NCBI GenBank assembly: GCA_002335425.1
Contig: DDCB01000049.1
Location: 1 to 6,078 of the forward strand
Direction: 5' to 3'
Length of the DNA: 6,078 bases
From: Chthonomonas sp. UBA2017
Lineage (GTDB): Bacteria; Armatimonadota; Fimbriimonadia; Fimbriimonadales; Fimbriimonadaceae
Program-made: the position numbers and the translations under genes
Notes under the pieces: generated by a model
Told to the model about the DNA's origin: nothing
The model's input: only the letters and a program-made list of their open reading frames with translations
The model's database searches: none
Part shown: positions 5,632 to 6,078 of the stretch, piece after piece
How the letters are laid out: every line of letters starts with the position of its first letter
Numbering within the stretch: the stretch's first letter is position 1

Positions 5632-5791
5632 GGAATTCAGGTTCAAATGACTTGAAAAATCAAGCGTCACGCCGATTTCCCCTCGATCCATACCCCACGA
5701 TTTGCCCCACGATTTGCCCCGCGTTTTGCTAGACATGCGGTCATGTGGGTCTTCATCTGCTGGGCTATCGGATCGTTCGAATCGTGGCTTG
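5632..5791. other. Intergenic region 3' of tRNA-Thr
   Basis: No supported gene. It contains a weak hairpin (CTTGA-AAAA-TCAAG near 5650) without a T-run, so I do not call a terminator. It also contains the 12-bp tandem repeat at 5693-5728. A minus-strand ORF across 5967-5620 ends inside the tRNA and has no recognisable domain. Confidence 0.4.
5693..5728. repeat. Three-unit 12-bp tandem repeat
   Basis: CCCCACGATTTG occurs twice in perfect tandem (5693-5704, 5705-5716), followed by a third unit CCCCGCGTTTTG with two mismatches (5717-5728). It lies 62 bp after the tRNA 3' end. It could be replication slippage, or the scar of an integration next to the tRNA; nothing decides. Confidence 0.8.
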
Positions 5792-6078
5792 TCATGTTCC
5801 GCTCTGACTGCCGGGACGCCCTCGTAGCCCCGCCAACTCCCGCCAGTCAATGCTTTTGACCCCAAAACCCCGAACCCGAATCGCAACCGTACCAACCGCC
5901 CCGCCTGTGGTGCGATTTCCGGCGGAATCATAAGCATAGTTCGCCGTCGTCCAGCTTCCGGTGCCATTCTTGAACTTGTATTGCGTGAAATCTTCGAGTG
6001 CGTTAAAGAATCTCGTAGTCAAGGGGCGTCGCTTTGCAAACAAAACTCGTGCTGTTGGTCTGCCCCCATTCGTGAAGA
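5792..6078 (-). pseudogene. RHS/YD-repeat remnant, enters from right edge
   Basis: On the minus strand, one frame open from the window edge reads TTRFFNALEDFTQYKF and then TTANYAYDSAGNRTTGG, a typical YD-repeat stretch, as far as about 5888. After that the same frame continues with sequence lacking any YD character (VRGFGVKSIDWRELAG) and stops at 5792. So the RHS similarity ends abruptly without a core or toxin domain. In the first ~70 bases from the edge, another frame (HEWGQTNSTSFV) reads at least as RHS-like, suggesting a frameshift near 6010-6040. I interpret it as the broken 3' end of an RHS gene. It has the same orientation as the RHS locus at 1-2431, so the two could once have been one gene or neighbouring copies. 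Confidence is good for YD similarity, moderate for pseudogene status. Confidence 0.55.

Noticed and set aside
4926..5732. Long plus-strand ORF through the oxygenase/cNMP operon and the tRNA
   Set aside because: It is antisense to two well-supported genes and translates the tRNA (the familiar CSSVVEQLFRKQQVTGSNP-type artefact).
5620..5967. Minus-strand ORF ending in the tRNA 3' end, possible integrase tail
   Set aside because: No integrase catalytic residues or other domain visible; it overlaps the better YD-repeat frame and the tandem repeat. Not enough to call a gene.

Overview
The window looks like chromosomal DNA of a diderm, moderately GC-rich bacterium. The support is a signal-peptidase-II type lipoprotein, a tRNA with an encoded CCA end, and RHS/YD-repeat proteins. 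The style of the RHS core (YKPYG...LLAKTG) reminds me of Armatimonadota/Fimbriimonadia or Planctomycetes, but this assignment is weak and rests on memory, not a search.

Left third (1-2431, all minus strand): an accessory RHS polymorphic-toxin locus. In transcription order it holds a truncated YD-repeat ORF (2431-1766) and an RHS core ORF that starts inside the stop codon of the first (TAATG). That second ORF carries a cysteine-rich C-terminal domain with a complete metzincin zinc motif, HEMLHACGYQH (1766-690). Next comes a small lipoprotein gene coupled by an ATGA overlap (693-190), which is the obvious immunity candidate. Last is the beginning of a second RHS core cassette (129-1) running off the left edge. 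The two core cassettes share an ungapped ~144-bp repeat (about 90% identical) that begins just upstream of a Shine-Dalgarno sequence. The layout therefore resembles an array of orphan toxin/immunity cassettes. Toxin and immunity DNA is clearly AT-richer than the RHS core.

Middle (2432-5405): an intergenic stretch with a possible long stem-loop, then a secreted M14 zinc carboxypeptidase on the plus strand (2677-3891). This converges, with an 18-bp tail overlap, on a two-gene minus-strand operon (5405-3874). The operon encodes a single-domain cyclic-nucleotide-binding protein and a Rieske non-haem iron oxygenase, joined by another ATGA overlap.

Right end (5406-6078): a tRNA-Thr(CGT) gene with a good sigma-70-type promoter, a short 12-bp tandem repeat, and a decayed or truncated RHS/YD-repeat fragment on the minus strand running off the right edge. 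RHS debris thus lies on both sides of the metabolic genes. The most interesting item is the RHS metzincin toxin with its coupled lipoprotein immunity candidate, and the conserved stop/start split that makes the toxin cassette a self-contained translation unit.
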